The notes: a model not told the origin generated them from the letters alone. Numbered from the stretch's first letter, positions 44,301 to 52,428 are shown. The stretch: DNA of 64,000 nt from DASSUW01 sp963740605 (GCA_963740605.1 CAVUFC010000022.1:992001-1056000), one strand, 5' to 3'. Made by a program: numbers and translations.

Positions 44301-45216
44301 TCGCGTTGATGACGTCGCCCGTGCCGCTGAAGAGGCACTGGTCCGGGCCGAGGTTGTTGTGGGTCGTGTCGGTGGCGAGGCCTGGGCCTCCGCACCCGCC
44401 GCCGGTGTTCACCCCGACGAGCGTGTCCGACCACGTCTGCGCGGGCGGCGCTCCGGCCGCCGTGGGATTGAGATAGATCCCACCGCCCTGCGCAGCCGAG
44501 TTGCCCGCGATCGTGACGTTGGTGAGCAGCATCCCGGCGGCCGCGTAGACGCCACCGCCGGTGGACGCCGAGCCGGTGCCGTCAACCGCCGTGTTGCCAC
44601 TCACCGTCGAGTTGGTCATCGCCAGCGCTCCGGCCGCCGCGATGCCGCCACCGCGCGTCAGCCGGCCCGCGCTCGCCTGATTGCCCGCTACCGTCGAGGC
44701 GATGAGTCCGATCCCGCCTGAGCCGGCGATGCCGCCGCCGCTTGTGGCGGTGTTGCCCGAGATCGTGCTGTTGCTGAAGATGAGCGTCGCCTCGGCGGCG
44801 ACGAACACGCCGCCGCCGGCGCCGGTCGAGACGGTGCTGTCTCCGTTGCCGTTGCGGATCGTCACGCCCGCGACGGTCGAAGCGCCGCTCAAGGCGAGCA
44901 GCACACGGCTCTTCTCGGCCTGGATGACCGTGGTGCGCGCGTTCGCGCCGACGATGTGGTCTGCAACCAGGCTCAGCTCGCCGAGCGAGCCGAGCAGCGT
45001 GTAGGTCCCGGCGGGCACGTTGATCGTGTCGTTGGTGCCGGCCAGTGAGACCGCGTCGCGAAGCGTGCAGTCGCCTGCCGGCGGCGCGTTGCAGAACTTG
45101 TCCTCGACGTGGTCGGCGGTCGTGTTGACCGTGAACGTCGCGGCGACTGCGGGCTGCGCGAGCGCCATCGACGCGATGACCGCGACGACCGTCCCAATGG
45201 CAGCGCGCGCGGTCAA
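41305..45216 (-). CDS. Giant CSLREA/beta-helix protein with eight prealbumin-like repeats (array gene 4)
   Basis: The 1303-residue protein has a signal peptide (about 1-26), CTLRDAV (50-56), beta-helix (about 60-280) and a choice-of-anchor Q-like segment ending CDIGAYEYRPP (about 313-364). Eight tandem 91-97-residue prealbumin-like domains follow (365-1122), each starting like LKVTTSVTNNNGGTLTP and ending ACTITADDIAP or similar with one or two Cys. The shared tail ends the protein. Repeats 2-4 are nearly identical and so recently copied. The repeats probably form a stalk that carries the beta-helix away from the cell. TTG start 9 bp after the -10. Confidence 0.87.
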   Translation of the reverse strand: MTARAAIGTVVAVIASMALAQPAVAATFTVNTTADHVEDKFCNAPPAGDCTLRDAVSLAGTNDTINVPAGTYTLLGSLGELSLVADHIVGANARTTVIQAEKSRVLLALSGASTVAGVTIRNGNGDSTVSTGAGGGVFVAAEATLIFSNSTISGNTATSGGGIAGSGGIGLIASTVAGNQASAGRLTRGGGIAAAGALAMTNSTVSGNTAVDGTGSASTGGGVYAAAGMLLTNVTIAGNSAAQGGGIYLNPTAAGAPPAQTWSDTLVGVNTGGGCGGPGLATDTTHNNLGPDQCLFSGTGDVINANPGIGALGNNGGPTDTHALPPGTAAVDKGATCATTDQRGFTRAGNGAACDIGAYEYRPPKLTVTTSVVNNNGGTLAPGNFSVHVLIDKTDVSGSPQPGSATGTTYTLAPGTTYTVTANGVTGYARSVGGDCAANGNVTLQEGDVKACQVTEDDIAPTLKVTTTVTNNNGGTLTPAAVLAHVRLNGADVSGSPAAGTANGTTYTLSAGTYNVAANAVSGYTLTVGGDCAANGNVVLALADAKACTITADDIAPTLQVTTSVTNNNGGTLTPAGVSAHVRLNGTDVSGSPATGSTTGTTYTLSAGTYNVAANAVTGYTLTVAGDCAANGNVTLAVGNAKACTITADDIAPTLKVTMSVTNNDGGTLAPADMLAHVRLNGADVSGSPQAGSTTGTTYTLSVGAYNVAADSVTGYTLTVAGDCAANGNVALAVGNAKACTITADDVAPKLTVVTQVVNDNGGTRTPASITARVTGTSTNLSGPGSTTGTTYTLVAGRQYAVAADAVTGYTQLVSDGCASLTLTLAQNRTCTITLNDIQPVLTVRLLVDDNGTGQNDAPDAFTVHISQGATEVGSGPGDGTGRDFPLNAGSYAVDADGPAGYSSVVTDACAPSGTVALAVGDRKTCTITKIAGSPTLKVVSAVINDNGGTATPANFNMHVKRSGADVVGSPQPGAAAGTDFLVPVGTYAVSSSGPAGYTTTYSGDCSGGNVSVAVGESKSCTVTQNDVAPTLTVVTNVVNDNGGTRAPAGFTVHVRKGAADVSGSPKPGNAAGTKYTLAAGSYAVAADAVTGYTVTGCSVTLAVGDAKTCTVSANDTVVSGGPLPPPLIYKSVNLLPSSGKVLVKTPGTKKFVLIDDGQQVPLGTIVDVRKGRVTLIAAADSKGGVAQAVFYGGIFKLGQTKAKTPVTVLSLVEKLTGCKATGKASIAKKKVKKRRLWGDGKGRFQTKGKRSAATVVGTKWMVEDRCTSTLTKVARGRVKVTDFAKHKTVFVKAGKKYVARGR
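42970..43833 (-). repeat. Three near-identical ~288-bp tandem repeats
   Basis: These encode prealbumin-like domains 2-4 (residues 462-749) of the 1303-residue protein. Adjacent units share long identical runs, for example GCCGTGATCGTGCACGCCTT at the same place in each. The five other domains are much more diverged, so this block reflects recent duplication or gene conversion and may vary in copy number between strains. Confidence 0.8.
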
Positions 45217-45225
45217 GGCGGGCCG

Positions 45226-45254
45226 ATCGTGCCGACCGGCGCGCGATGTGTCAA
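45226..45254 (-). promoter_or_regulatory. Promoter of array gene 4
   Basis: Minus-strand TTGACA (45254-45249), a 17-bp spacer and CACGAT (45231-45226) precede the TTG start at 45216 by 9 bp. It sits between the giant gene and the dead PIN toxin gene. Confidence 0.6.
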
Positions 45255-45293
45255 TACAAACTGGACTCTTGGACGGTGGGAACTATCGCTTGG

Positions 45294-45583
45294 TCACCAG
45301 AGGACGTCCACGCCGTAGTCGCTGAGGCGGGAGTCGCCCGTGACGATCGGCAGGCGCTCGATACGCGCCTGCGCGACGAGAAGGCGATCGAACGGGTCGT
45401 GGTGTCACCGGGCACCGTCAGCTTGCCAAGCGATCGCTTGATCGCCATCTCCCACACGCTTGCGGTGCTGACGAGCGGGCCGCTCGCGGGATCGGCAAGC
45501 GCTGCGCGCGCCGCCGGCGACAGCGCCGCGTCATCGGCGAGCCACCACAACACCGCGTAGGTGTCGACCAGCGCGCGCTTCAC
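45294..45583 (-). pseudogene. PIN-domain (VapC-like) toxin, deleted and frameshifted
   Basis: The GTG start overlaps the antitoxin stop (GTGA). The first 60 codons are PIN-like: MKRALVDTYAVLWWLADD and STASVWEMAIKRSLGKLTVP. At about 45398-45408 the frame changes to HDPFDRLLVAQARIERLPIV, then TGDSRLSDYGVDVLW and TGA at 45296-45294. Roughly 30 residues expected between these parts (ahead of DPFDR) are absent. The toxin nuclease should be inactive. Confidence 0.75.
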
Positions 45584-45695
45584 TCGGTGTATTCAGCGAG
45601 CTCGGACGGCGTCTCGTCGAAGTCCTCGCCGGCCTCGGCACGTGCCACCAGCTGTGAGAACTGGTCTTGGCTTCGTGAATCGGGACGGCGTCCAT
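45580..45695 (-). pseudogene. Phd/YefM-like antitoxin remnant
   Basis: The ATG at 45695 begins MDAVPIHEAKT, a typical Phd/YefM start. The frame then shifts by one base near 45662 to FSQLVARAEAGE, which joins directly to DFDETPSELAEYTE and the stop. About 30-35 residues of the usual DNA-binding and linker part between EAGE and the C-terminus are missing. With the damaged PIN gene, the whole toxin-antitoxin pair is a relic. Confidence 0.7.
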
Positions 45696-45747
45696 TCGTT
45701 CACGGGTATCGGACTTAGTCCGCTTAGCTTAGTCCACTCGTGGTGGG

Positions 45748-47433
45748 CTACGGCTTATCGCGGGCCACGTACTTCTTGTGGGCCTTCACGAGCACCGTCT
45801 TCTTCTTGACGAAGTCGCGCACCTTGACCTTGCCGCGCGCGACCTTGGTCAGCGTCGACGTGCAGCGATCCTCGACCAGCCACTTCGTGCCCACGACGGT
45901 CGCCGCGCTGCGCTTGCCCTTCGTCTGGAAGCGGCCCTTGCCGTCGCCCCACAGCCGACGCTTCTTGACCTTCTTCTTCGCGATCGATGCCTTGCCGTTC
46001 GCCTTGCAGCCCGTGAGCTTCTCGACCAGCGCCAGGACCGTGATCGGCTTCTTGCCCTTGGTCTGGGTCACCTTGAACACGCCGTCGTAGAAGTCCGCCT
46101 TCGCCGTGCCGCCGTTCTTGTTCGCCGCCGTGACGAGCGTGATGCGGCCCTTGCGTGTGTCGACGATCGTGTTGACCGGGATTTGCGTGTCCTCGTCCAG
46201 CAGCACGAACTTGTTCGTGCCCGGCAGCTTGATCTTCACGGTGCCGCTCTTCGGGAGGGCGTTGACCTGCTTGCCGACCACCGGCGGCGGAAGTTCCTCC
46301 TCGCCACCCGGGGGCGGGGGCGAGGTCTGCACCGGCGCGGCCTCGTACGCACCGATGTCGCAACGGACCCGTTGAGGACGCGAGGTCCCGCGCTGGTCGG
46401 ACGCCGGGCACCTCGTCGCCGCGCCGCCGTCGATGCCGGGGCTGCCTTCGAGGAGCGCCATCGTGTCGGTCGGGCCGCCGTTGTTGCCGAGCGGACCGAG
46501 CCGCGTGTCCGCGACCAGCAGATTCGGGGGACCAGGCGGAAGGGTGTTGCAGGTCGGCGCGCCCAACTCGTCGCTGAGCCCGTTCGTCGACTCGACCGGA
46601 TCGTTCAGCGTGCCGCCGCAGTTGCCGCCGGCGTTGCGGGCGACAAGCGTGTTGACCGAGGCGACCGACCGACTGTCGCCCCCGAAGTTCTCGTAGAGCC
46701 CGCCGCCCTTCGCGCCCGTCCCGTCGCCGGCGGAGTTCTCGGCGATCGTCACGTTGTTCAGGTCGAGGTTCCCGGCCGTATGGATACCGCCGCCGAGCCC
46801 GACGTTGGACGAGTCCGTGGCCGTGTTCCGCGCGATGGTCGTGTTCTCAATCACCGTGACCGCGCTGCCGCTCACGATGAAGACGCCGCCGCCGTTCGCG
46901 TCCGTCTCGTCTCCCGTGGCGTGGTTGCGGGCGATCAAGGACCGCGTGATCGTGAGGGTCCCCTGGCTCCAGATGCCGCCGCCCGCGTCGCCCGTGTTGT
47001 CCACGATCGCGCTGTCGCTGATGGTCAACTCGGTGCCGAGCTGATTGTTGATCCCGGCGCCCTGCTGTCCGGGAACGTTCCCCCCGGTGATCGTCACGCC
47101 CGAGATGTTCACCCCGTCCAGGCCACCCTCGACGAACATCACGCGCGTCGTGACATCCGGACCGGGTCGGATGATCGTCGTGCGCGCGCCGGCGCCCTGG
47201 ATCGTCATGTTGTTGTCGACGTCCAGTTCGCTGGTGATGGTGTACGTGCCCGCCGGCACGATGATCAGCCCGTCGGGCGGCGGGTCGTTGATCGCCTCGC
47301 GCAGGCTGCAATTCGTGGCGTCGCACACCCCGTCGTTGTCGTCGGACGTCGTGTTGACGGTGACGGAAGCGCGCGCGACACCCGGCAGCGCGAACAGCAG
47401 GACAGCAACCACGACACCGGCGAGCCTGACCAT
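45748..47433 (-). CDS. CSLREA/beta-helix secreted protein with FecR-like tail (array gene 5)
   Basis: The 561-residue protein has a signal peptide (1-22), the exact motif CSLREAI (42-48), beta-helix rungs (NTTIARNTATDSSNVGLGGG), a choice-of-anchor Q-like segment (NNGGPTDTMALLEGSPGIDG) and the shared tail (LTGCK, RRLWGDGKGRF, LVEDRC). A Pro/Glu linker (PPPPGGEEELPPP) replaces the prealbumin domain. Unlike the other intact array genes it has an ATG start with a strong AAGGAGG ribosome site 5 bp upstream and a leader of about 26 nt. Confidence 0.87.
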   Translation of the reverse strand: MVRLAGVVVAVLLFALPGVARASVTVNTTSDDNDGVCDATNCSLREAINDPPPDGLIIVPAGTYTITSELDVDNNMTIQGAGARTTIIRPGPDVTTRVMFVEGGLDGVNISGVTITGGNVPGQQGAGINNQLGTELTISDSAIVDNTGDAGGGIWSQGTLTITRSLIARNHATGDETDANGGGVFIVSGSAVTVIENTTIARNTATDSSNVGLGGGIHTAGNLDLNNVTIAENSAGDGTGAKGGGLYENFGGDSRSVASVNTLVARNAGGNCGGTLNDPVESTNGLSDELGAPTCNTLPPGPPNLLVADTRLGPLGNNGGPTDTMALLEGSPGIDGGAATRCPASDQRGTSRPQRVRCDIGAYEAAPVQTSPPPPGGEEELPPPVVGKQVNALPKSGTVKIKLPGTNKFVLLDEDTQIPVNTIVDTRKGRITLVTAANKNGGTAKADFYDGVFKVTQTKGKKPITVLALVEKLTGCKANGKASIAKKKVKKRRLWGDGKGRFQTKGKRSAATVVGTKWLVEDRCTSTLTKVARGKVKVRDFVKKKTVLVKAHKKYVARDKP

Positions 47434-47465
47434 CTACGCCTCCTTGCGACGTACGGGAGGTCGCG

Positions 47466-47495
47466 ATCCTGTGCCCTCGGCCATACCGGCGTCAA
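47466..47495 (-). promoter_or_regulatory. Promoter of array gene 5
   Basis: Minus-strand TTGACG (47495-47490), an 18-bp spacer and CAGGAT (47471-47466) precede the ATG by 32 bp. The leader holds AAGGAGG, so this is the only array promoter that clearly makes a conventional mRNA. Confidence 0.5.
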
Positions 47496-47509
47496 GGCCG
47501 ATCGGCCAG

Positions 47510-49790
47510 TCAGCGCTTGTCGCGGGCCACGTACTTGTGCGGCGCCTTGACCTTCACGGTCTCCTTCTTCACGAAGTCGCGGACCGAGACGATCCCGCGC
47601 GCGACACGCGTCGTCGTCGTGCTGCAGGCGTCCTCCACGAGCCACTTCGTCCCCACGACGGTCGCCGCGCTGCGCTTCCCCTTGGTGCTGAAGCGACCGT
47701 GGCCGTCACCCCACAGTCTCCGCTTCTTCACCTTCTTCTTGGCGATCGAAGCCTTGCCCTTCGCCTTGCAGCCGGTCAACTTCTCCACGAGAGTCAGCTC
47801 GGTGATCGGCTTCTTGCCCTTCGTCTGGCCGACCTTGAACAGCCCGTCGAAGAACTTCGCGGTCGCGGTGCCTCCCGAGCCGTCCGCGGCGGCGACGAGC
47901 GTGACCGTGCCCTTACGGGCGTCGATGACGGAGCCGAGCGGGACCTGCTGGCCCTCCTGCAACACGACGAACTTCTTGCTCCCGGGAACCTGGACCTTGA
48001 CGGTGCCCTTCGCCGGCGCGACGTTCACCGACTTGTGCGCCGCGGGCAGCGGATCGTTGCCCGTCACCGTGCACGTCACCGACGCGCCCGGCGCGAGCAT
48101 CACGGACCCGGATGCGGCGCAGGCGCCGCCAACGGCCGTCGCGTATCCCGCGGGCGCAGCCGCCGACACGCGGTACGTCCCGGACGCGAGCGAGTAGACC
48201 GTGCCTGAGGCGGTTCCGCTCTTCGGGCTCCCGGCCACGTCGGTCGTGCCTTGACGGACCCGCACCGTGAACGCGGCCGGACCGCGGGTGCCTCCGTTGT
48301 CATTGACGACATGGGTGACGACTCTGAGCGTTGCCGGTGCCTGCCCGGGCAGGGTCGTCGACCCCCCTTCACCTTCGACGGCGCCGATGTCGCACAGTGG
48401 CCCGTCTGGACGCGGGAAACCACGCTGATCGATGTCGGGGCACCCTTCCGGGTTGCCGTGGTCGATCGCGTCGCTCCCGTCGCCGGGAAGGTGCGTCAAC
48501 GTGTCGCCCTCGTTGTCGGCCAAGGGACCGAGGGCCACCGCCGAACGGAACAGATTGCCGACGCCGCCCCTCGCGAAGCACTCCGCGTCGTCCGCGAGCC
48601 CGTAGTTCGAGAAGATCGCCTGGGCCCCGCGGCACGAGCCACCCGTTTCCGTGCCCACAGCGTGTCGGTCGCGCTGGTGATCTGGGTGTCGACCTGCTCG
48701 TATACCCCGCCGCCGAGGCCGGGGTTGGCGCTGTTGTCGGCGATCGTGACGTTGCCGAGAAAGATGTTGGCGGCCGCGTACACACCGCCGCCACTGCTCG
48801 CCGAGTTCCCGCAGATCGTCGTGTTCGTGAGCGACCCGGTCCCTCTCAGACTGAGGCCGCCGCCATTGTTCCATGCGTGATTGCCGGAGATCGTCGATCG
48901 ATCGATCATGACCGTCGACCCGCTGTCGATCCCGCCGCCGTCCCACGCCTCGTTGCCCGAGATCGCGGAGTCCGAGATCGCCACGTTGCTGCCGGACACG
49001 GCGTGGATGGCGCCGCCGTTCCCGTCCCCCGCCTGGCCGTTCGTGAGCGTCACGGCGCGCAGATCGAGCGCCGCGTCGTTCGTCACCTCGATCACGCGAT
49101 CGCCGCTGCCCGGCGAGTCGCGGTGGCCGATGATCCTCGTGCCGGGAGCGCCGCCCCCGAAGACGGTCAGGTCGTGGTCGACCTCGAGGTGCGAGAGCAG
49201 CTGGTAGTCGTTCTCGGGGACGGTGACGATGTCGCCGCCACCCGAGCCCGACCCGAGCGCCTCGCGCAGCGTGCAGCCACCGGACTCGGTCGTGCATGGC
49301 CCGTCGCCGCCGTCGGTCGCCGTGTTGACCGTCTCGTCGGCGGCGAGGCGCCAGGTCACGGCGAAGTTCACGGTCTGGCTCGCCCCCAGCGCCGACACGA
49401 TCCACTCCGCGCCGACGCCGTTGTCCTTGAGCATCGGATCGGTCTTGCCGCTGAGCCCGCCGGTGGCGAAGTTCCCGAACACCTCGTCGTACGGGCCGGC
49501 CTGGTAGCGCGCCCAAGTGCTGTTCTCGTCGAGCACGACCAGAGCGCCCGACGGCGTCCACCCGCCGATGACGTGGGATCCGTCGCGGTCGAGCACGAAG
49601 CTGCGCCCGTCGTCGCTGCCGGGGTCGAGATCAGCCAGCTCGGCGGCGCGGAACGCCAGTGAGGCTGCGCTGGTGTTCGTGATCTCGTACTCGACGGTGA
49701 CCTCACGCGCCCCGTCGACGTAGCTCAGGATCTCGGTGACCTGCAGGTGCGGCCCGACCGTGTACACCGACGGGCGGCGCCCGCCAGGAC
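47510..49790 (-). pseudogene. CSLREA/beta-helix gene, 5'-truncated and frameshifted (array gene 6)
   Basis: Homology begins abruptly next to the stop of array gene 7: no signal peptide or promoter is present, and the first recognisable sequence is VGPHLQVTEILSYVDGAREV (a beta-sandwich-like region). CTLREAL and beta-helix rungs follow. Near 48660 one base appears lost: ATDTLWA continues in another frame as VGTETGGSCRGAQAIFSN. The second frame holds a choice-of-anchor Q-like segment, one prealbumin-like domain and an intact FecR-like tail (LTGCK, LVEDAC). The gene probably arose as a full array member and then lost its 5' end. Confidence 0.75.
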
Positions 49791-49799
49791 CCGCCGCAA

Positions 49800-51215
49800 C
49801 TAGCGGCCCCTCGCGACGTACTTGTGACCGGCCTTGACTCTGACGGTCTTCTTCTTCGCGAAGTCACGGACGGACACGACCCCGCGCTTGACACGCGTCG
49901 TCGTTGTGGTGCAGGTGTCCTCCACGAGCCACTTCGTCCCGACCACAGTGGCCGCGCTGCGCTTCCCCTTCGTGCTGAAGCGGCCCTTGCCGTCACCCCA
50001 CAGCCGGCGCGACTTCTTCTTCTTCTTCTTCTTGGCGACGTTGGCCTTGCCGGCGCCGCAGCTCAGCTTCTCGACCAGCGTCAGCGTCGTGCGCTTGGAC
50101 TTCTTGGACTGGCCGATCTTGAAGATGCCGTCGTAGAAGTCGGCCTGGTCGTTCGCGCCGTTCTTGCCTGCGGTCACGAGCGTCACGCGACCCTTCCTCG
50201 TGTCGACCGTCGTGCCGACCGGGATCTGCTGGCCGGCCTTGAGCGTCTTGAAGCCCTTCTTGCCCTTGAGCTTGACCTTGACCGTGCCGCTGACGGCGAA
50301 GACGTTCACCTTCTTGCCCGCGACGGGCGGTGGGGGCGGCTTGCTGAAGCCCTTGACGACGATGACCCGGTTCGTGCTGCCGAAGGTCGAGAACAGGTAG
50401 TCGCCCGTGACCGGGTCGATGAACGCGCCTTCCGCGCCGTCGAGCCCGGTGATCATCGTGCGGCGCGTCGAGACGATTGGGTCGCCGTCGGAATCGACGG
50501 TGTAGGTGGCGACCTGGTCGGCGCCGTACTCGGAGACGATCAGGCTCGGCTTGGGGAACTGGGCCGAGCCGCGCGCGACGTAGACGAAGCCCTCCGGCCC
50601 GCCCGACAGCCGCGACGTCGTGACCTCCTTCGGGCCGACGAGGTCGTAGGTGCCGCTCCCGTCGGGCTTGACCGTCGCGTCGTACCAGGCACCGCCGCCG
50701 TAGCTGGCGAGCTTGAGCCGCCCCGCTCCCGGCAGGCCGGGCGGGACGAACAGCAGCGACGCCAGCGAGCTCTCGATTCCGAGCGGCGCCAACGGAATGG
50801 TCTTGTCGGTGACCGCGCTGCCCGGCTTGGTCTGACCGAGCTCGTTGTTCGGCCAGCGCGCGAGGAACAGCACGTTGCCCGGGCCGTACGTGACACCGCC
50901 GTCGTTGTACGCGGCGTCGGCCGCCCGCGTCGCCGTGCCGACGAAGCCGTTGATGTGGCCCTGCGCATCGCGGGCGAGCGTGACCTCGTAGAGCGCGCCG
51001 TCGCTGCCGTTCGCGGCGCCCCCGAGCAGCAGCTTGTTCGTCGCGCCGGCCTTGATCGTGAGGCCGCCGAAACGGGTCGGGACGCCGGCCGGCGCACCGA
51101 GGTCGCTGATCGAGTACGAGCCGTCGAACGGCGGCGACAGCACCGGGACCTGCGCGGTCGCGGGCGCGCAGAAGAGCAGCGTGAGCACAGCGGTGATTAG
51201 TCCGACCCGACGCAA
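49800..51215 (-). CDS. Secreted propeller-like protein with the array's FecR-like tail (array gene 7)
   Basis: With TTG at 51215 the protein has 471 residues: signal MRRVGLITAVLTLLFCAPATA, then a beta-rich domain (about 25-285) with LTIKAGATNKLLLGGAANGS, DAAYNDGGVTYGPGNVLFLA and DPVTGDYLFSTFG, which read like propeller blades. There is no CSLREA motif or beta-helix. A PPPPP linker leads into the shared tail with KLSCGAG, a run of eight lysines interrupted by none, RRLWGDGKGRF and LVEDTC. Its presence shows the tail is a portable module. The start lies 10 bp after the -10 element. Confidence 0.82.
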   Translation of the reverse strand: MRRVGLITAVLTLLFCAPATAQVPVLSPPFDGSYSISDLGAPAGVPTRFGGLTIKAGATNKLLLGGAANGSDGALYEVTLARDAQGHINGFVGTATRAADAAYNDGGVTYGPGNVLFLARWPNNELGQTKPGSAVTDKTIPLAPLGIESSLASLLFVPPGLPGAGRLKLASYGGGAWYDATVKPDGSGTYDLVGPKEVTTSRLSGGPEGFVYVARGSAQFPKPSLIVSEYGADQVATYTVDSDGDPIVSTRRTMITGLDGAEGAFIDPVTGDYLFSTFGSTNRVIVVKGFSKPPPPPVAGKKVNVFAVSGTVKVKLKGKKGFKTLKAGQQIPVGTTVDTRKGRVTLVTAGKNGANDQADFYDGIFKIGQSKKSKRTTLTLVEKLSCGAGKANVAKKKKKKKSRRLWGDGKGRFSTKGKRSAATVVGTKWLVEDTCTTTTTRVKRGVVSVRDFAKKKTVRVKAGHKYVARGR

Positions 51216-51225
51216 CGGAAGACCG

Positions 51226-51254
51226 ACCCTCCCGGAGCGGCGCCCTTGCGTCAA
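51226..51254 (-). promoter_or_regulatory. Promoter of array gene 7
   Basis: Minus-strand TTGACG (51254-51249), a 17-bp spacer and GAGGGT (51231-51226) lie 10 bp before the TTG at 51215, again leaving no room for a ribosome site. Confidence 0.5.
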
Positions 51255-51315
51255 GCGGACCCTAGTCCGTCGGTTAGGGGCAACCACTCGGGCCTGGCGT
51301 CCTAGCATCAGCGCC

Positions 51316-52395
51316 GTGACTGACGGCTTCGGCCTGGACAATCTCCCGTACGGCGCGGTGGCCCGCCCCGGCGAGCCGGGACAACTCGCGGCACGGATCG
51401 GCGACGAGGCGCTGCTGCTGGCGCCGCTCAAGACGGACCTTCCGCTCGACGGCGAGACGCTCAACCCGCTGCTCGCGCTCGGGCGGCCCGCCTGGGACGA
51501 GTTGCGCGAGACGGTGCGCGAGGCCGCGACCAAGGGCGCCGAGACGATCCCGCTCGCCGAGCTCGAGCCACGCCTGCCGGTCGCGATCGGCGACTACGTC
51601 GACTTCTACTCGTCGCTCGAGCACGCCACGAACCTCGGACGCCTGTTCCGCCCCACGACCGACCCGCTGCTGCCCAACTGGCGCCACCTGCCGGTCGGCT
51701 ACCACGGCCGCGCGAGCTCGGTTGTGATCTCCGGCACGCCGATCCGCCGCCCGCACGGCCAGCTCCCCACGGAAGGAGCGCCCACCTTCGGGCCGACCCA
51801 GCGCCTCGACATCGAGCTCGAGCTCGGCTTCATCACCGGCCCTGGCAACCCCCTCGGCACCAGCATCCCGACCGCCGAGGCGCCCGGCCACGTGTTCGGC
51901 TTCGTGCTCGTCAACGACTGGAGCGCGCGCGACATCCAGCGCTGGGAGTACCAGCCGCTCGGCCCATTCCTGGGGAAGTCGTTCGCGACCTCGATCTCAC
52001 CCTGGGTCGTCCCCCTCGCCGCGCTCGAGCCGTTCCGCGTGCCGGCCCCGCCGCAGGACCCACCGCCGCTCGACTACCTCAAGACGACCGGCGACTGGGC
52101 ACTCGACATCGCGCTCGAGGTCGAGCTCAACGGCGACGTGATCTCCCGCACGAACGCCCGCGGGCTGTATTGGACGTTCCCGCAACAGCTCGCCCACGCG
52201 ACCGTCAACGGCACCAACGTCCGGCCCGGGGATCTGTACGCCTCGGGCACGATCTCCGGCCCCGAGCCGGGGAGCGAGGGCAGCCTCATCGAGCAAGGGC
52301 GCCCCTTCCTCCAGGACGGCGACACCGTCGTGCTCCGCGGCAAGGCCGGAGACCGCGTCGCGTTCGGGGAAGTCGCCGGCACGATCGCGCGTTAA
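51316..52395 (+). CDS. fahA: Fumarylacetoacetase
   Basis: The 359-residue enzyme hydrolyses fumarylacetoacetate to fumarate and acetoacetate, the last step of tyrosine breakdown. Hallmarks are LPVGYHGRASSVVISGTPIR, the metal-ligand region DIELELGFITG, VLVNDWSARDIQRWEYQPLG and GKSFATSISPWVV. It is somewhat shorter than the usual 400-440 residues. The GTG start is 7 bp after a -10-like TAGCAT (51303-51308). Homogentisate dioxygenase, its usual partner, is not in the window; the gene stands alone, divergent from array gene 7. Confidence 0.92.
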   Translation: MTDGFGLDNLPYGAVARPGEPGQLAARIGDEALLLAPLKTDLPLDGETLNPLLALGRPAWDELRETVREAATKGAETIPLAELEPRLPVAIGDYVDFYSSLEHATNLGRLFRPTTDPLLPNWRHLPVGYHGRASSVVISGTPIRRPHGQLPTEGAPTFGPTQRLDIELELGFITGPGNPLGTSIPTAEAPGHVFGFVLVNDWSARDIQRWEYQPLGPFLGKSFATSISPWVVPLAALEPFRVPAPPQDPPPLDYLKTTGDWALDIALEVELNGDVISRTNARGLYWTFPQQLAHATVNGTNVRPGDLYASGTISGPEPGSEGSLIEQGRPFLQDGDTVVLRGKAGDRVAFGEVAGTIAR

Positions 52396-52404
52396 GCGCT
52401 TTCT

Positions 52405-52420
52405 CCCCCCAGGTGGGGGG
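52405..52420 (+). terminator. GC hairpin after fahA
   Basis: CCCCCC-AGGT-GGGGGG starts 10 bp after the fahA stop and would form a strong six-pair stem. No T-run follows, so it may end transcription only in the loose way seen in high-GC actinobacteria. Confidence 0.45.
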
Positions 52421-52428
52421 CCGCTGGG

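Larger units (their letters stand above)
35609..50325 (-). repeat. Seven copies of a 3' module encoding a Lys-rich FecR-like tail
   Basis: The last ~500-540 bp of each array gene are homologous: about 35609-36115, 37318-37855, 39312-39845, 41305-41835, 45748-46275, 47510-48040 and 49800-50325. Each encodes a FecR-like strand set (QQIPVGTxVDTRKGRVT pattern), a first Cys (LTGCK), a Lys/Arg linker, GKGRFxTKGKRSAATVVGTK and a second Cys (VEDRC or variant). The 3'-most ~250 bp are the most alike at DNA level, suggesting gene conversion. Both cysteines occur in all seven and may form a disulfide. Confidence 0.8.

Noticed and set aside
41152..44721. 1189-codon plus-strand frame opposite array gene 4
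   Set aside because: Arg/Val/Asp/Gly-rich, repeats only because the giant gene on the other strand repeats, and has no recognisable domain.
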